The notes beneath the pieces are model-generated. The model was given only the letters and a program-made list of their open reading frames with translations. It made no database searches and was not told where the DNA came from. Shown in pieces: positions 6,635 through 11,818 of a stretch of DNA of 11,818 nt (the stretch's first letter is position 1; each line of letters begins with the position of its first letter). This DNA comes from Anaerolineaceae bacterium. Lineage in GTDB: Bacteria; Chloroflexota; Anaerolineae; Anaerolineales; Villigracilaceae. Made by a program: the position numbers and the translations under genes. The stretch covers positions 1-11,818 of the forward strand of contig BQMV01000027.1 in the NCBI GenBank assembly GCA_022181005.1, given 5' to 3'.

Positions 6635-8002
6635 TTAGTTCTTCCGTGAAAACCTCCACCACAGCAACCCGCCGACCAAAAGTATCCCCACGAATAACAT
6701 AACGCCTTCGCTGGGGCTATTGTCAAATTCTTCTGCGGCGACAATAGCCGTTGGCGTGATTTCCGTCGTCGGCGGCGAGGTCATGGAAGCGCTCGGAAGC
6801 GGCGTGATCGTTGCCGGCGCTGGCGTAAAGGTCGCCGTTGCAGGCGGTGAAATACGTAACAGCAATTTTTGATTCGGGATGATGACAGACGTTGCGCCGA
6901 GTCCGTTCCAGTTCATCAAATCGGCGAGCGGCACGTTATACAAAGCGGCGATGCCTGAAAGCGTTTGTCCGATTTGCACGATGTGATAATAGTTGCCGTC
7001 CGCTTCGGGCGTCAGTTTTTGAATCGCGCTTAACGTGGGGCTTGGCGTGACGTTGCCCGGCGAGATGATAAGTTTCTGTTCGATCTGCAGGGGCCAGTCC
7101 GCTTGAAGCCCGTTTAACTGTAAAATCCGATCCACCGAAACACGATACGCCTCGCCGATGGTGAACAATGATTGATACGGTTGAACGACATGTACGATTC
7201 TTCCGTCCGCGTCGGGAGTTTGCGTCACGACCATACCGCGCGGAGTCGGCGTGGTGTATCCCGCGGTATCTTTACTGGGGATGAACAGGCGTTGCCCCGT
7301 TTGCAGAGGCGCAGCGCGCGAAATATTGTTCCACGCTTCTAAATCTTGAATAGTGATCTGATATGCGATCGCGATAGACCAGAAGGATTGCCCCGCTTTG
7401 ACTTCGTGATAGATTTTTCCGCTTGTGTCGGGTGTGGCGATCTGAACGGGAACGATCAGTTGGGAGACTGGGTTAATCGCTGTTCCCGGGGTGGAACCGG
7501 CGCCCGCGGCAGACGTATAACTGCCGCACTCCTGCCCGGAAACATAAGCGGCTTGCAAGATATAATAGGTCTTACCGCCCACCGTCGCCACTCCCGCGCC
7601 GATATTGCAATATGCCGGGGTAACGGCGGGACGCATATGATCCGGGTCAGCCCAAACCGCCATGATCTCGTCAACGCCCATGTTCCCGCCGCTTACGGCG
7701 AAATTCTCGGTCGCCCAGACTGTGGCGCCGCCGCCGTAGCCTGCCGCAGCGAGACGCCCGCGCACGTCGCCGATATGCCACGACATGTTGTTTGCAGCCA
7801 TCGTCTGCGCTGTGGCTTGAGCGACGGCGTTGATGATCGGGTCTTCGACGAGCGCGGGCAATCCGTACGATACGCGTAACGTGTTCATGGCGAGGATCAA
7901 TTCATAAGCGCTGGTTTGCGCCGCCGCCGTTCGAGGGGGGATGAATAGAGCAAGTCCCCACACCGTCAGCGCGAAGAGCCGAGATAATTTTCTGAAACGC
8001 AT
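6635..8002 (-). CDS. Secreted CAP (SCP/PR1)-domain protein with three LysM repeats and C-terminal membrane segment
   Basis: 455 residues. A signal peptide covers residues 1-~29 (MRFRKLSRLFALTVWGLAL, cleavage near TAAA/Q). The CAP domain (~32-159) has candidate pocket residues His76 (SWHIGD), Glu99 (ATENF) and His122 (DPDHMRP), plus Cys132 and Cys159 for a possible disulfide. Three LysM domains follow at ~197-242, ~268-313 and ~337-383, each beginning with a 'Y/V-H-x-V' strand and containing x-W-N or L-N-G. LysM binds peptidoglycan or chitin-like glycans. A Thr/Pro-rich stalk (~385-427) leads to a hydrophobic helix (~433-449) and a basic tail, RFSRKN. It is therefore likely anchored at the membrane while binding the wall. 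I chose the ATG at 8002 because it begins the signal peptide and sits six bases from a perfect TATAAT. The longer reading to 8125 would add 41 non-signal-like residues. Confidence 0.88.
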   Translation of the reverse strand: MRFRKLSRLFALTVWGLALFIPPRTAAAQTSAYELILAMNTLRVSYGLPALVEDPIINAVAQATAQTMAANNMSWHIGDVRGRLAAAGYGGGATVWATENFAVSGGNMGVDEIMAVWADPDHMRPAVTPAYCNIGAGVATVGGKTYYILQAAYVSGQECGSYTSAAGAGSTPGTAINPVSQLIVPVQIATPDTSGKIYHEVKAGQSFWSIAIAYQITIQDLEAWNNISRAAPLQTGQRLFIPSKDTAGYTTPTPRGMVVTQTPDADGRIVHVVQPYQSLFTIGEAYRVSVDRILQLNGLQADWPLQIEQKLIISPGNVTPSPTLSAIQKLTPEADGNYYHIVQIGQTLSGIAALYNVPLADLMNWNGLGATSVIIPNQKLLLRISPPATATFTPAPATITPLPSASMTSPPTTEITPTAIVAAEEFDNSPSEGVMLFVGILLVGGLLWWRFSRKN

Positions 8003-8008
8003 GCGACA

Positions 8009-8014
8009 ATTATA
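8009..8014 (-). promoter_or_regulatory. -10 element (TATAAT) for the CAP/LysM gene, leaderless arrangement
   Basis: A perfect TATAAT on the minus strand ends six bases before the ATG at 8002. Transcription would start at or beside the A of the ATG, and no Shine-Dalgarno sequence is present. I do not see a good -35 at the expected distance, where the sequence is a GC-alternating run. Confidence 0.55.
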
Positions 8015-8102
8015 ATTCGGACGCGCGCGCCCGATTCTTTTCCTTACGGCGAAATTGACGAGATGTTGTCGTCTGTCGAATACGATAAAGTAGATGATCT
8101 TC

Positions 8103-8152
8103 ACAGGATAAACGTCACTAAACACAGGTTTAAAATATGTTATCCTGTTTTT
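8103..8152. repeat. Nested inverted repeats upstream of the short-chain dehydrogenase
   Basis: The outer arms ACAGGATAA (8103-8111) and TTATCCTGT (8140-8148) are perfectly complementary. Inside them lies a second perfect hairpin, TAAAC (8119-8123) and GTTTA (8128-8132), with an ACAG loop. The right outer arm runs into TTTTT (8148-8152). CACAGG occurs twice (8102-8107 and 8123-8128), so the right arm can pair with either copy. In the + direction it could be a terminator or attenuator in the dehydrogenase leader; as DNA it could be an operator between divergent genes. I did not identify a convincing promoter for the dehydrogenase. Confidence 0.5.
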
Positions 8153-8233
8153 AAGGAAGAAAGCATACCCTATTCAAGAGAGCGTCGAATCGCTAAAGCG
8201 CGTTTCGGACGCACGCTCAAAGGAGTAAACGCC

Positions 8234-9037
8234 ATGAAAGTACAGAATAAAACGATCGTTGTTACCGGAGGCGGAAACGGCATGGGGCGTGAGATCGTCC
8301 TCAACCTGCTCTCCAAAGGCGCAAATGTCGCCGCAGTGGATATGAACGAAGCCGCCTTGCAAGAGACGACAAATCTGGCTGGCGATAAGAAAGATAAGCT
8401 GGCAACCTTTGCCTTGAATGTCACCGATAAAAAAGCGGTGGACGCGCTTCCGCAGCAAGTAATCGCCCGCTTTGGCGCGGTGGATGGCATGATCAACAAC
8501 GCCGGCATCATTCAACCTTTCGTTCGCTTGAGTCAACTGGAATTCGACGCGATTGAGCGTGTGCTCAACGTGAACCTGTATGGGACGATTTATATGCTGA
8601 AAGCGTTCCTTCCGTATTTATTAGAACGCCCGGAAGCGCACATTGCTAATGTGTCGAGCATGGGCGGTTTTCTTCCCGTGCCGGGACAAACGATCTATGG
8701 CGCAAGCAAGGCGGCGGTCAAACTGCTTACTGAGGGTCTGTATGCCGAACTTTTAGAGACGAACGTCGGAGTGACGGTGATCTATCCGGGCGCCATCGGC
8801 ACAAATATCGCCGCTAACTCCGGCGTTGTCACTCCGGGCGGAGAAACTGCCGAGTCGTCCTCGTTCAAAATGCTGGCGCCGGAGAAAGCCGCCCAGATCA
8901 TCGTAGACGCCGTTGAGGATGGTCGCTATAGCGTTACTGTCGGTTCGGACGCTTCCTTTTTAGACAAGTTCTACCGCTTCAACCCGAAAGGAGCGACGCA
9001 CTTTATCTACAGGCAGATGAAAGCTCTGCTGGCATAA
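8234..9037 (+). CDS. Short-chain dehydrogenase/reductase (SDR), classical type
   Basis: 267 residues with a Rossmann fold. The cofactor motif TGGGNGMG is at 11-18, Asp36 lies at the end of the second strand (AAVDMNE), which favours NAD(H), NNAG is at 88-91, and Asn114 is in LNVNLYG. The catalytic set is Ser142 (NVSSMGG), Tyr155 and Lys159 (YGASK). After the catalytic part comes a PGAIGTNI segment, usual for SDRs. The substrate is unknown; the C-terminal FYRFNPKGATHFIYRQMKALL is like SDRs acting on hydrophobic alcohols or ketones, but that is a loose resemblance. The start is set by AAAGGAG at 8219-8225, eight bases before the ATG. A longer reading from 8063 would run through the structured intergenic element. 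It is followed 15 bp later by a small gene on the same strand. Confidence 0.93.
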   Translation: MKVQNKTIVVTGGGNGMGREIVLNLLSKGANVAAVDMNEAALQETTNLAGDKKDKLATFALNVTDKKAVDALPQQVIARFGAVDGMINNAGIIQPFVRLSQLEFDAIERVLNVNLYGTIYMLKAFLPYLLERPEAHIANVSSMGGFLPVPGQTIYGASKAAVKLLTEGLYAELLETNVGVTVIYPGAIGTNIAANSGVVTPGGETAESSSFKMLAPEKAAQIIVDAVEDGRYSVTVGSDASFLDKFYRFNPKGATHFIYRQMKALLA

Positions 9038-9052
9038 TGAAGGGCAGCGGCT

Positions 9053-9313
9053 ATGGTTAGGCTTATCCCCGCGACAGAACGTCTCATCCGCGCCCGCAGG
9101 TTGATTCAGCAAGCGCGCGAGCTTTCTGTTCCCTCGACCGGGCTGGGCAGATCCGATTTCTCTTACATCGCGCAAGTCAAAGATCTGTTTCGGCAAGCAA
9201 AGGATATGGTGAAGTTCATCCCGCAGACGGCGGGCGTTTCGGCGGAGATGAAGGAAGAAGTGGAGCGCATCTATGAGGAAGTCGAGCAGGCGACTCGCGA
9301 CCTCTTGTATTGA
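9053..9313 (+). CDS. Small helical protein of unknown function
   Basis: 86 residues that I do not recognise. The protein has no signal peptide, Cys or membrane segment. It appears all-helical, with an Arg-rich first helix (ERLIRARRLIQQARELS), a Gly/Ser break, then amphipathic helices ending in the very acidic MKEEVERIYEEVEQATRDLL. GAAGGG lies eight bases before the ATG, and the ORF begins 15 bp after the dehydrogenase stop, so translation as part of that operon is likely. The codon pattern and GC resemble the neighbours, which supports a real gene. The charge split may indicate self-association or a protein partner. Confidence 0.7.
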   Translation: MVRLIPATERLIRARRLIQQARELSVPSTGLGRSDFSYIAQVKDLFRQAKDMVKFIPQTAGVSAEMKEEVERIYEEVEQATRDLLY

Positions 9314-9333
9314 ACGCGAACGAGGCGTACAAT
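9305..9333 (+). promoter_or_regulatory. Candidate promoter for the DUF4404 gene
   Basis: TTGTAT (9305-9310) and TACAAT (9328-9333) are 17 bases apart, across the stop codon of the preceding small gene. The -10 is good, the -35 partial. It would give the DUF4404 gene its own transcript with a ~35-base leader. Confidence 0.4.
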
Positions 9334-9374
9334 AGACGCGCACTTCCACATTCAACGACCGGAAAGCGAGCGAT

Positions 9375-9641
9375 ATGACCGATAAGAAACTTGCCCAACT
9401 TCTCGAAGAGTTGCATGCCGCCCTTGACGCAACGGAAGCGGTGGACGAAAAAGGACGCGAGCTTCTGCGCGCGCTCAACGAAGATATCAAAGAACTCCTC
9501 GAGCGCTCCGAAGACGCCGGCGCCGCCGACTTATTGCTGGGACGGATGCAGGAAGCGACGAGTTACTTCGAGCGAACGCACCCTGAAATGGCTTCGGCGC
9601 TGTCCAAGTTATTGACCGCGCTCAGCAACGCAGGAATATAA
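9375..9641 (+). CDS. DUF4404 family protein
   Basis: 88 residues, cytoplasmic, all-helical. The layout matches DUF4404 as I know it: a start like LAQLLEELHAALDATEAVDE, a central LLRALNEDIKELLERSED helix, then a FERTHPEMASALSKLLTALSNAGI end. The terminal 'HP-x4-AL-x6-AL-x2-(A/M)GI' is the most telling part. The family has no established biochemical role; I do not infer one. GGAAAGCGAG lies close upstream of the ATG as a weak ribosome-binding site. The gene is 61 bp after the unknown small helical gene and directly before a strong terminator. Confidence 0.78.
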   Translation: MTDKKLAQLLEELHAALDATEAVDEKGRELLRALNEDIKELLERSEDAGAADLLLGRMQEATSYFERTHPEMASALSKLLTALSNAGI

Positions 9642-9648
9642 GTTGAAC

Positions 9649-9683
9649 AGAAATCCCTCCGGCAAAGGAGGGATTTCTTGTTT
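9649..9683 (+). terminator. Rho-independent terminator after the DUF4404 gene
   Basis: A perfect 12-bp stem, AGAAATCCCTCC / GGAGGGATTTCT, with a GGCAAA loop is followed by TGTTT. It starts eight bases after the DUF4404 stop. It lies between convergent genes and may also stop the minus-strand lipoprotein transcript, although the minus side has only a weak T-rich tail. Confidence 0.88.
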
Positions 9684-10395
9684 ATTCTGGAGTGGGGCTT
9701 GGCGTTATCGGTGTCTCTGTGGGTGTTATTGTAGCGGTGGCGGTTGGTCCAGAGCCAACTGTTGCCGTGCCTGTTGTGGCGCTTCCGCCAACGACGATCT
9801 GCACATACACCTCGTCGCCGAAGAATTGTCCATTGGCGGTTTGCATGCGCCAATTTCCGCGCAATGTTCCGCTTTTGGTTGGCGCAACCATGTCTACGGA
9901 AATGTCCACGACCGCGCCGGCAGAAACTGGCGCTGGGAATGTGTATGTCGCGCCGCTCATCTGCTCGCCGCCCACGAAGGCGAACTTGAAGCCGGCGTCC
10001 CACGCGCATGTGCCTGAGTTGAGGACCTTCCATGTTTTAGTGAAACTTTGACCCGGTTCCATTGCGGCGTTATCTTTGATTGTTACATCGCTGGCGTATG
10101 TCATGCGATAACACGCGTTCACGCCGCCGCTCATCGTCGCCGAGGCGAGCGGAAGCGCTGCGCTTGTGATCGTGGCTAACGGCGCAAAAGTAGCCGACGC
10201 GGTCAGGGTGGGGAAGGGAGTCTCCGAGGGCGCGGCAAGCGCGGTCTGGGTGAGAGCCGCGGAAAACGTCTCGATGGCGAGCGCTTGGATTTCATCCACG
10301 CTCAGTGTGTTTGTGGGAGTCGCTGTCGCTTCGCCGCCTCCGCACGATGCGATCAGCAACGCGCATAATCCTACAATGATCAATTGTTTTTTCAT
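9682..10395 (-). CDS. Lipoprotein with NBR1-type Ig-like domain
   Basis: 237 residues. A lipoprotein signal, MKKQLIIVGLCALLIASC, places the lipidated Cys at 18 (lipobox I-A-S-C). Residues ~25-92 are a Thr/Ala/Pro-rich stalk. Residues ~95-203 match the NBR1-type FW/Ig-like domain: MEPGQSFTKTWKVLNSGTCAW at its start, a middle segment FAFVGGEQMSG, then VDISVDMVAPTKSGTLRG, NWRMQTANGQFFGDEVYVQIVV. The TCAW and NWRM tryptophans are the family's conserved aromatics. A second Thr/Pro-rich tail ends the protein. In bacteria such domains occur on surface proteins and are thought to bind other proteins or envelope components; no enzyme motif is present. AAAGGAG (10406-10400) precedes the ATG by four bases. 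It is a single-gene unit with its own promoter candidate. Confidence 0.87.
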   Translation of the reverse strand: MKKQLIIVGLCALLIASCGGGEATATPTNTLSVDEIQALAIETFSAALTQTALAAPSETPFPTLTASATFAPLATITSAALPLASATMSGGVNACYRMTYASDVTIKDNAAMEPGQSFTKTWKVLNSGTCAWDAGFKFAFVGGEQMSGATYTFPAPVSAGAVVDISVDMVAPTKSGTLRGNWRMQTANGQFFGDEVYVQIVVGGSATTGTATVGSGPTATATITPTETPITPSPTPE

Positions 10396-10418
10396 TATTC
10401 TCCTTTCAGCGAGCCGTA

Positions 10419-10446
10419 ATTTTACTTGCTTTCGCCCGACAGTTAA
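10419..10446 (-). promoter_or_regulatory. Candidate promoter for the NBR1-Ig lipoprotein
   Basis: On the minus strand, TTAACT (10446-10441) and TAAAAT (10424-10419) are 16 bases apart, 23 bases before the ATG at 10395 with a good Shine-Dalgarno sequence between. It diverges from the cysteine desulfurase promoter. Confidence 0.4.
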
Positions 10447-10481
10447 CGGACGATTACCCTACGAAGTTCCTATTCTCATCA

Positions 10482-10490
10482 TGCTATAAT
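10482..10490 (+). promoter_or_regulatory. Extended -10 promoter (TGCTATAAT) for the cysteine desulfurase, leaderless arrangement
   Basis: A perfect TATAAT (10485-10490) is preceded by TGC, a complete extended -10 element, which explains the lack of a matching -35. Only eight bases separate it from ATG 10499, so the transcript should begin at or within two bases of the start codon. No Shine-Dalgarno sequence is present. Confidence 0.65.
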
Positions 10491-10498
10491 CTGCCGCG

Positions 10499-11653
10499 AT
10501 GATTTACTTGGATTATTCCGCAACTACGCCTGTGGATTCTCGCGTCGTGGATGCGATGTCGCCGTTCTTCAACGCTTCTTTCGGGAACCCTTCGTCTGTT
10601 CACCGCTTCGGACAGATTGCCGAAGCCGCGATCGATTCGTCGCGCGAATCGGTTGCGCGCGTGTTGCATTGCATGCCCGATGAAATTGTTTTCACCTCCT
10701 GCGGCTCCGAATCGGACAACCTTGCGATTCGCGGCGCGGCATACGCGATGCGCGAAAAGACCGGCGCAAAATGGATTCTCGCCTCGCGCGCCGAACATCC
10801 CGCAGTGACGAAGACCCTTGAGCATCTTGGAAAATACGATGGCTTCCTCATCGAATGGCTGGATGTGAACGAGCATGGCATGGTCACGCCAGAGACTGTT
10901 GCAAAAGCGATCTGCGGAGACACTGCAATTGTCTCTGTGATGTATGCGAACAATGAGATCGGCACGATCAACCCAATTAAAGAAATTGCCGAAATATGCC
11001 GCGCAAACAAAATTCTTTTTCATACCGACGCTGTCCAAGCCGCCGCGTATCTTCCGCTTGATGTGAACGAACTCGGCGCGGACATGATGTCGCTCGGCGC
11101 GCACAAATTTTATGGACCGAAAGGCGTTGGCGCGTTGTACGTCCGCAAAGGGACTCCGCTCGTTCCGCATCTTACCGGTGGGGGGCAGGAGTTCAACCTC
11201 CGCGCAGGGACTCAGAACGTGCCGTACATCGTCGGCTTTGCGGAATCTTTGCGGTTGACTCACGAAGAGCGCGAACAACGTGTGGCGCACGTCCAGCCAT
11301 TGCGCGATAGAATTATCGGCGCCGTTCTCGAATCGATTCCTGATTCTCGACTCACTGGCGACATGGAGTCGCGCTTGCCTCATCACGCCAGTTTCGCCTT
11401 CAAAGATGTAGATGGAAATTTACTGCTCACTCTTCTCGACGCGGCGGGCTTTGCCTGCTCCTCTGGCTCTGCCTGCAAAACGGGTAACCCTGAGCCGAGC
11501 GACGTGATGAACGCAATTGGTTTGTCGCGCGAGTGGAGATTGGGGTCGTTGCGGGTGACTCTTGGGAAAGATACATTGCCTGAGCATGTCGAGTCGTTTT
11601 TGAATACATTGCCCGCCGTAGTTGAAAAAACTCGCAAATTGAACCACGGATGA
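10499..11653 (+). CDS. Cysteine desulfurase, NifS/IscS type
   Basis: 384 residues, full length for the family. It is a PLP enzyme that removes sulfur from cysteine as a persulfide for Fe-S cluster assembly, thiolation or other sulfur transfer. Visible hallmarks are the LDYSATTP start, the GNPSSVHRFG segment, His100 (AEHPAV, stacks on PLP), Asp177 and Gln180 (HTDAVQ), the PLP lysine Lys203 (GAHKFYGPKGVGALYV), and the mobile loop with catalytic Cys326 in SSGSACKTGNPEPS. The loop form SSGSAC fits group I (NifS/IscS) rather than the SufS group. I cannot choose between nifS and iscS without neighbours such as iscU or a tRNA thiolase, and none are seen. The start is fixed by MIYLDYSATTP and the adjacent TATAAT. 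Its stop overlaps the next gene by ATGA. Confidence 0.95.
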   Translation: MIYLDYSATTPVDSRVVDAMSPFFNASFGNPSSVHRFGQIAEAAIDSSRESVARVLHCMPDEIVFTSCGSESDNLAIRGAAYAMREKTGAKWILASRAEHPAVTKTLEHLGKYDGFLIEWLDVNEHGMVTPETVAKAICGDTAIVSVMYANNEIGTINPIKEIAEICRANKILFHTDAVQAAAYLPLDVNELGADMMSLGAHKFYGPKGVGALYVRKGTPLVPHLTGGGQEFNLRAGTQNVPYIVGFAESLRLTHEEREQRVAHVQPLRDRIIGAVLESIPDSRLTGDMESRLPHHASFAFKDVDGNLLLTLLDAAGFACSSGSACKTGNPEPSDVMNAIGLSREWRLGSLRVTLGKDTLPEHVESFLNTLPAVVEKTRKLNHG

Positions 11654-11746
11654 AAATGATGAAAGAGATTTTAAAAGATAACGCCGCGCTTGATTTAATC
11701 ACAGAGAAAATCATTGGTTGCGCATATGAAGTAAGTAACACGCTTG
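11650..11746 (+). CDS. GxxExxY-family protein, N-terminal fragment (truncated by adapter)
   Basis: About 32 genomic codons beginning MKMMKEILKDN, then LITEKIIGCAYEVSNTL. The ITEKIIGCAYEVSNTLG pattern is the typical N-terminus of GxxExxY proteins, a family of small proteins related to PD-(D/E)XK nucleases, with no firm role. The name-giving motif itself would lie beyond the break. The ATG overlaps the stop of the cysteine desulfurase gene (ATGA, 11650-11653), suggesting translational coupling. From about base 11747 the reading enters sequencing adapter and soon hits a stop, so the true C-terminus is missing. Confidence 0.75.
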
Positions 11747-11818
11747 AGATCGGACGAGCACACGTCTGAACTCCAGTCACGTGGCCTTCTCTCGTATGCC
11801 GTCTTCTGCTTGATAAAA
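11747..11818 (+). other. Illumina TruSeq adapter read-through (assembly artefact)
   Basis: The stretch begins as the Illumina adapter AGATCGGAAGAGC with one A-to-C change at 11755. It continues as the ACACGTCTGAACTCCAGTCAC part, then GTGGCC (the index I recall as TruSeq index 20) with TT, and then the CTCGTATGCCGTCTTCTGC part, ending CTTG at 11812. A second A-to-C change is at 11789. The last six bases, ATAAAA, are the usual A-rich read end. This is not biological sequence; genome ends at about 11746. Confidence 0.98.

Noticed and set aside
8063..8233. N-terminal extension of the short-chain dehydrogenase
   Set aside because: The extra 57 residues translate the structured intergenic element. 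A strong AAAGGAG sits before ATG 8234 and the SDR fold begins there.
10484..11386. 300-codon open frame on the minus strand opposite the cysteine desulfurase
   Set aside because: It is a shadow of a fully recognised gene. Its translation has no family features and it covers the other gene's promoter.
1..11746. CRISPR array, tRNA/rRNA genes, insertion sequences, prophage or defence genes
   Set aside because: No regularly spaced repeats, no clover-leaf or rRNA-like sequence, no transposase or terminal inverted repeats, and no phage genes were seen on either strand.
11427..11780. Minus-strand ORF starting MTGVQTCARPIS
   Set aside because: The start codon and first residues come from the Illumina adapter; the rest is antisense to the desulfurase gene.

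Overview
The window looks like an ordinary chromosomal stretch from a member of the Chloroflexota, most likely class Anaerolineae. I infer this from several traits together. There is an adenosylcobalamin-dependent ribonucleotide reductase next to its repressor gene nrdR. Several exported proteins have long Thr/Pro linkers of the 'TPTxTP' type (SH3-like, CAP/LysM and NBR1-Ig-like proteins). There is a DUF4404 gene, moderate GC content and a mix of Shine-Dalgarno and apparently leaderless starts. No marker gene (rRNA, ribosomal protein) is present, so the placement is an inference.

Layout from left to right: (1) the tail of an acyl-CoA synthetase, overlapped by an alpha/beta hydrolase on the + strand. 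(2) A two-gene minus-strand unit: a membrane-anchored coiled-coil/helix-hairpin-helix protein followed by a membrane-anchored SH3-like protein. Its end overlaps the end of the hydrolase. (3) A divergent promoter region, then nrdR and nrdJ on the + strand, closed by a textbook intrinsic terminator. This is the best understood module: NrdR senses nucleotides through an ATP-cone and represses reductase genes, and NrdJ makes deoxyribonucleotides. (4) Two minus-strand surface genes: a secreted CAP-domain protein with three LysM repeats and a C-terminal membrane segment, then a membrane-anchored predicted seven-bladed beta-propeller. (5) On the + strand, a short-chain dehydrogenase followed by two small helical proteins (one unknown, one DUF4404) and a strong terminator. 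(6) A minus-strand lipoprotein with an NBR1-type Ig-like domain, convergent on that terminator. (7) A NifS/IscS-type cysteine desulfurase with an extended -10 promoter directly at its start codon, coupled by an ATGA overlap to the start of a GxxExxY-family gene.

The last ~72 bases are not genome. They are an Illumina TruSeq adapter with a six-base index, left on the end of the contig, and they truncate the GxxExxY gene. Any protein predicted through this stretch is an artefact.

I found no tRNA, rRNA, CRISPR array, transposon or defence system, and no clear new biological system. The points most worth a second look are the adapter, two likely leaderless genes, two structured intergenic elements (between nrdR and nrdJ, and upstream of the dehydrogenase) and the unusual architectures of the envelope proteins. 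No stretch longer than about 235 bases lacks a gene.
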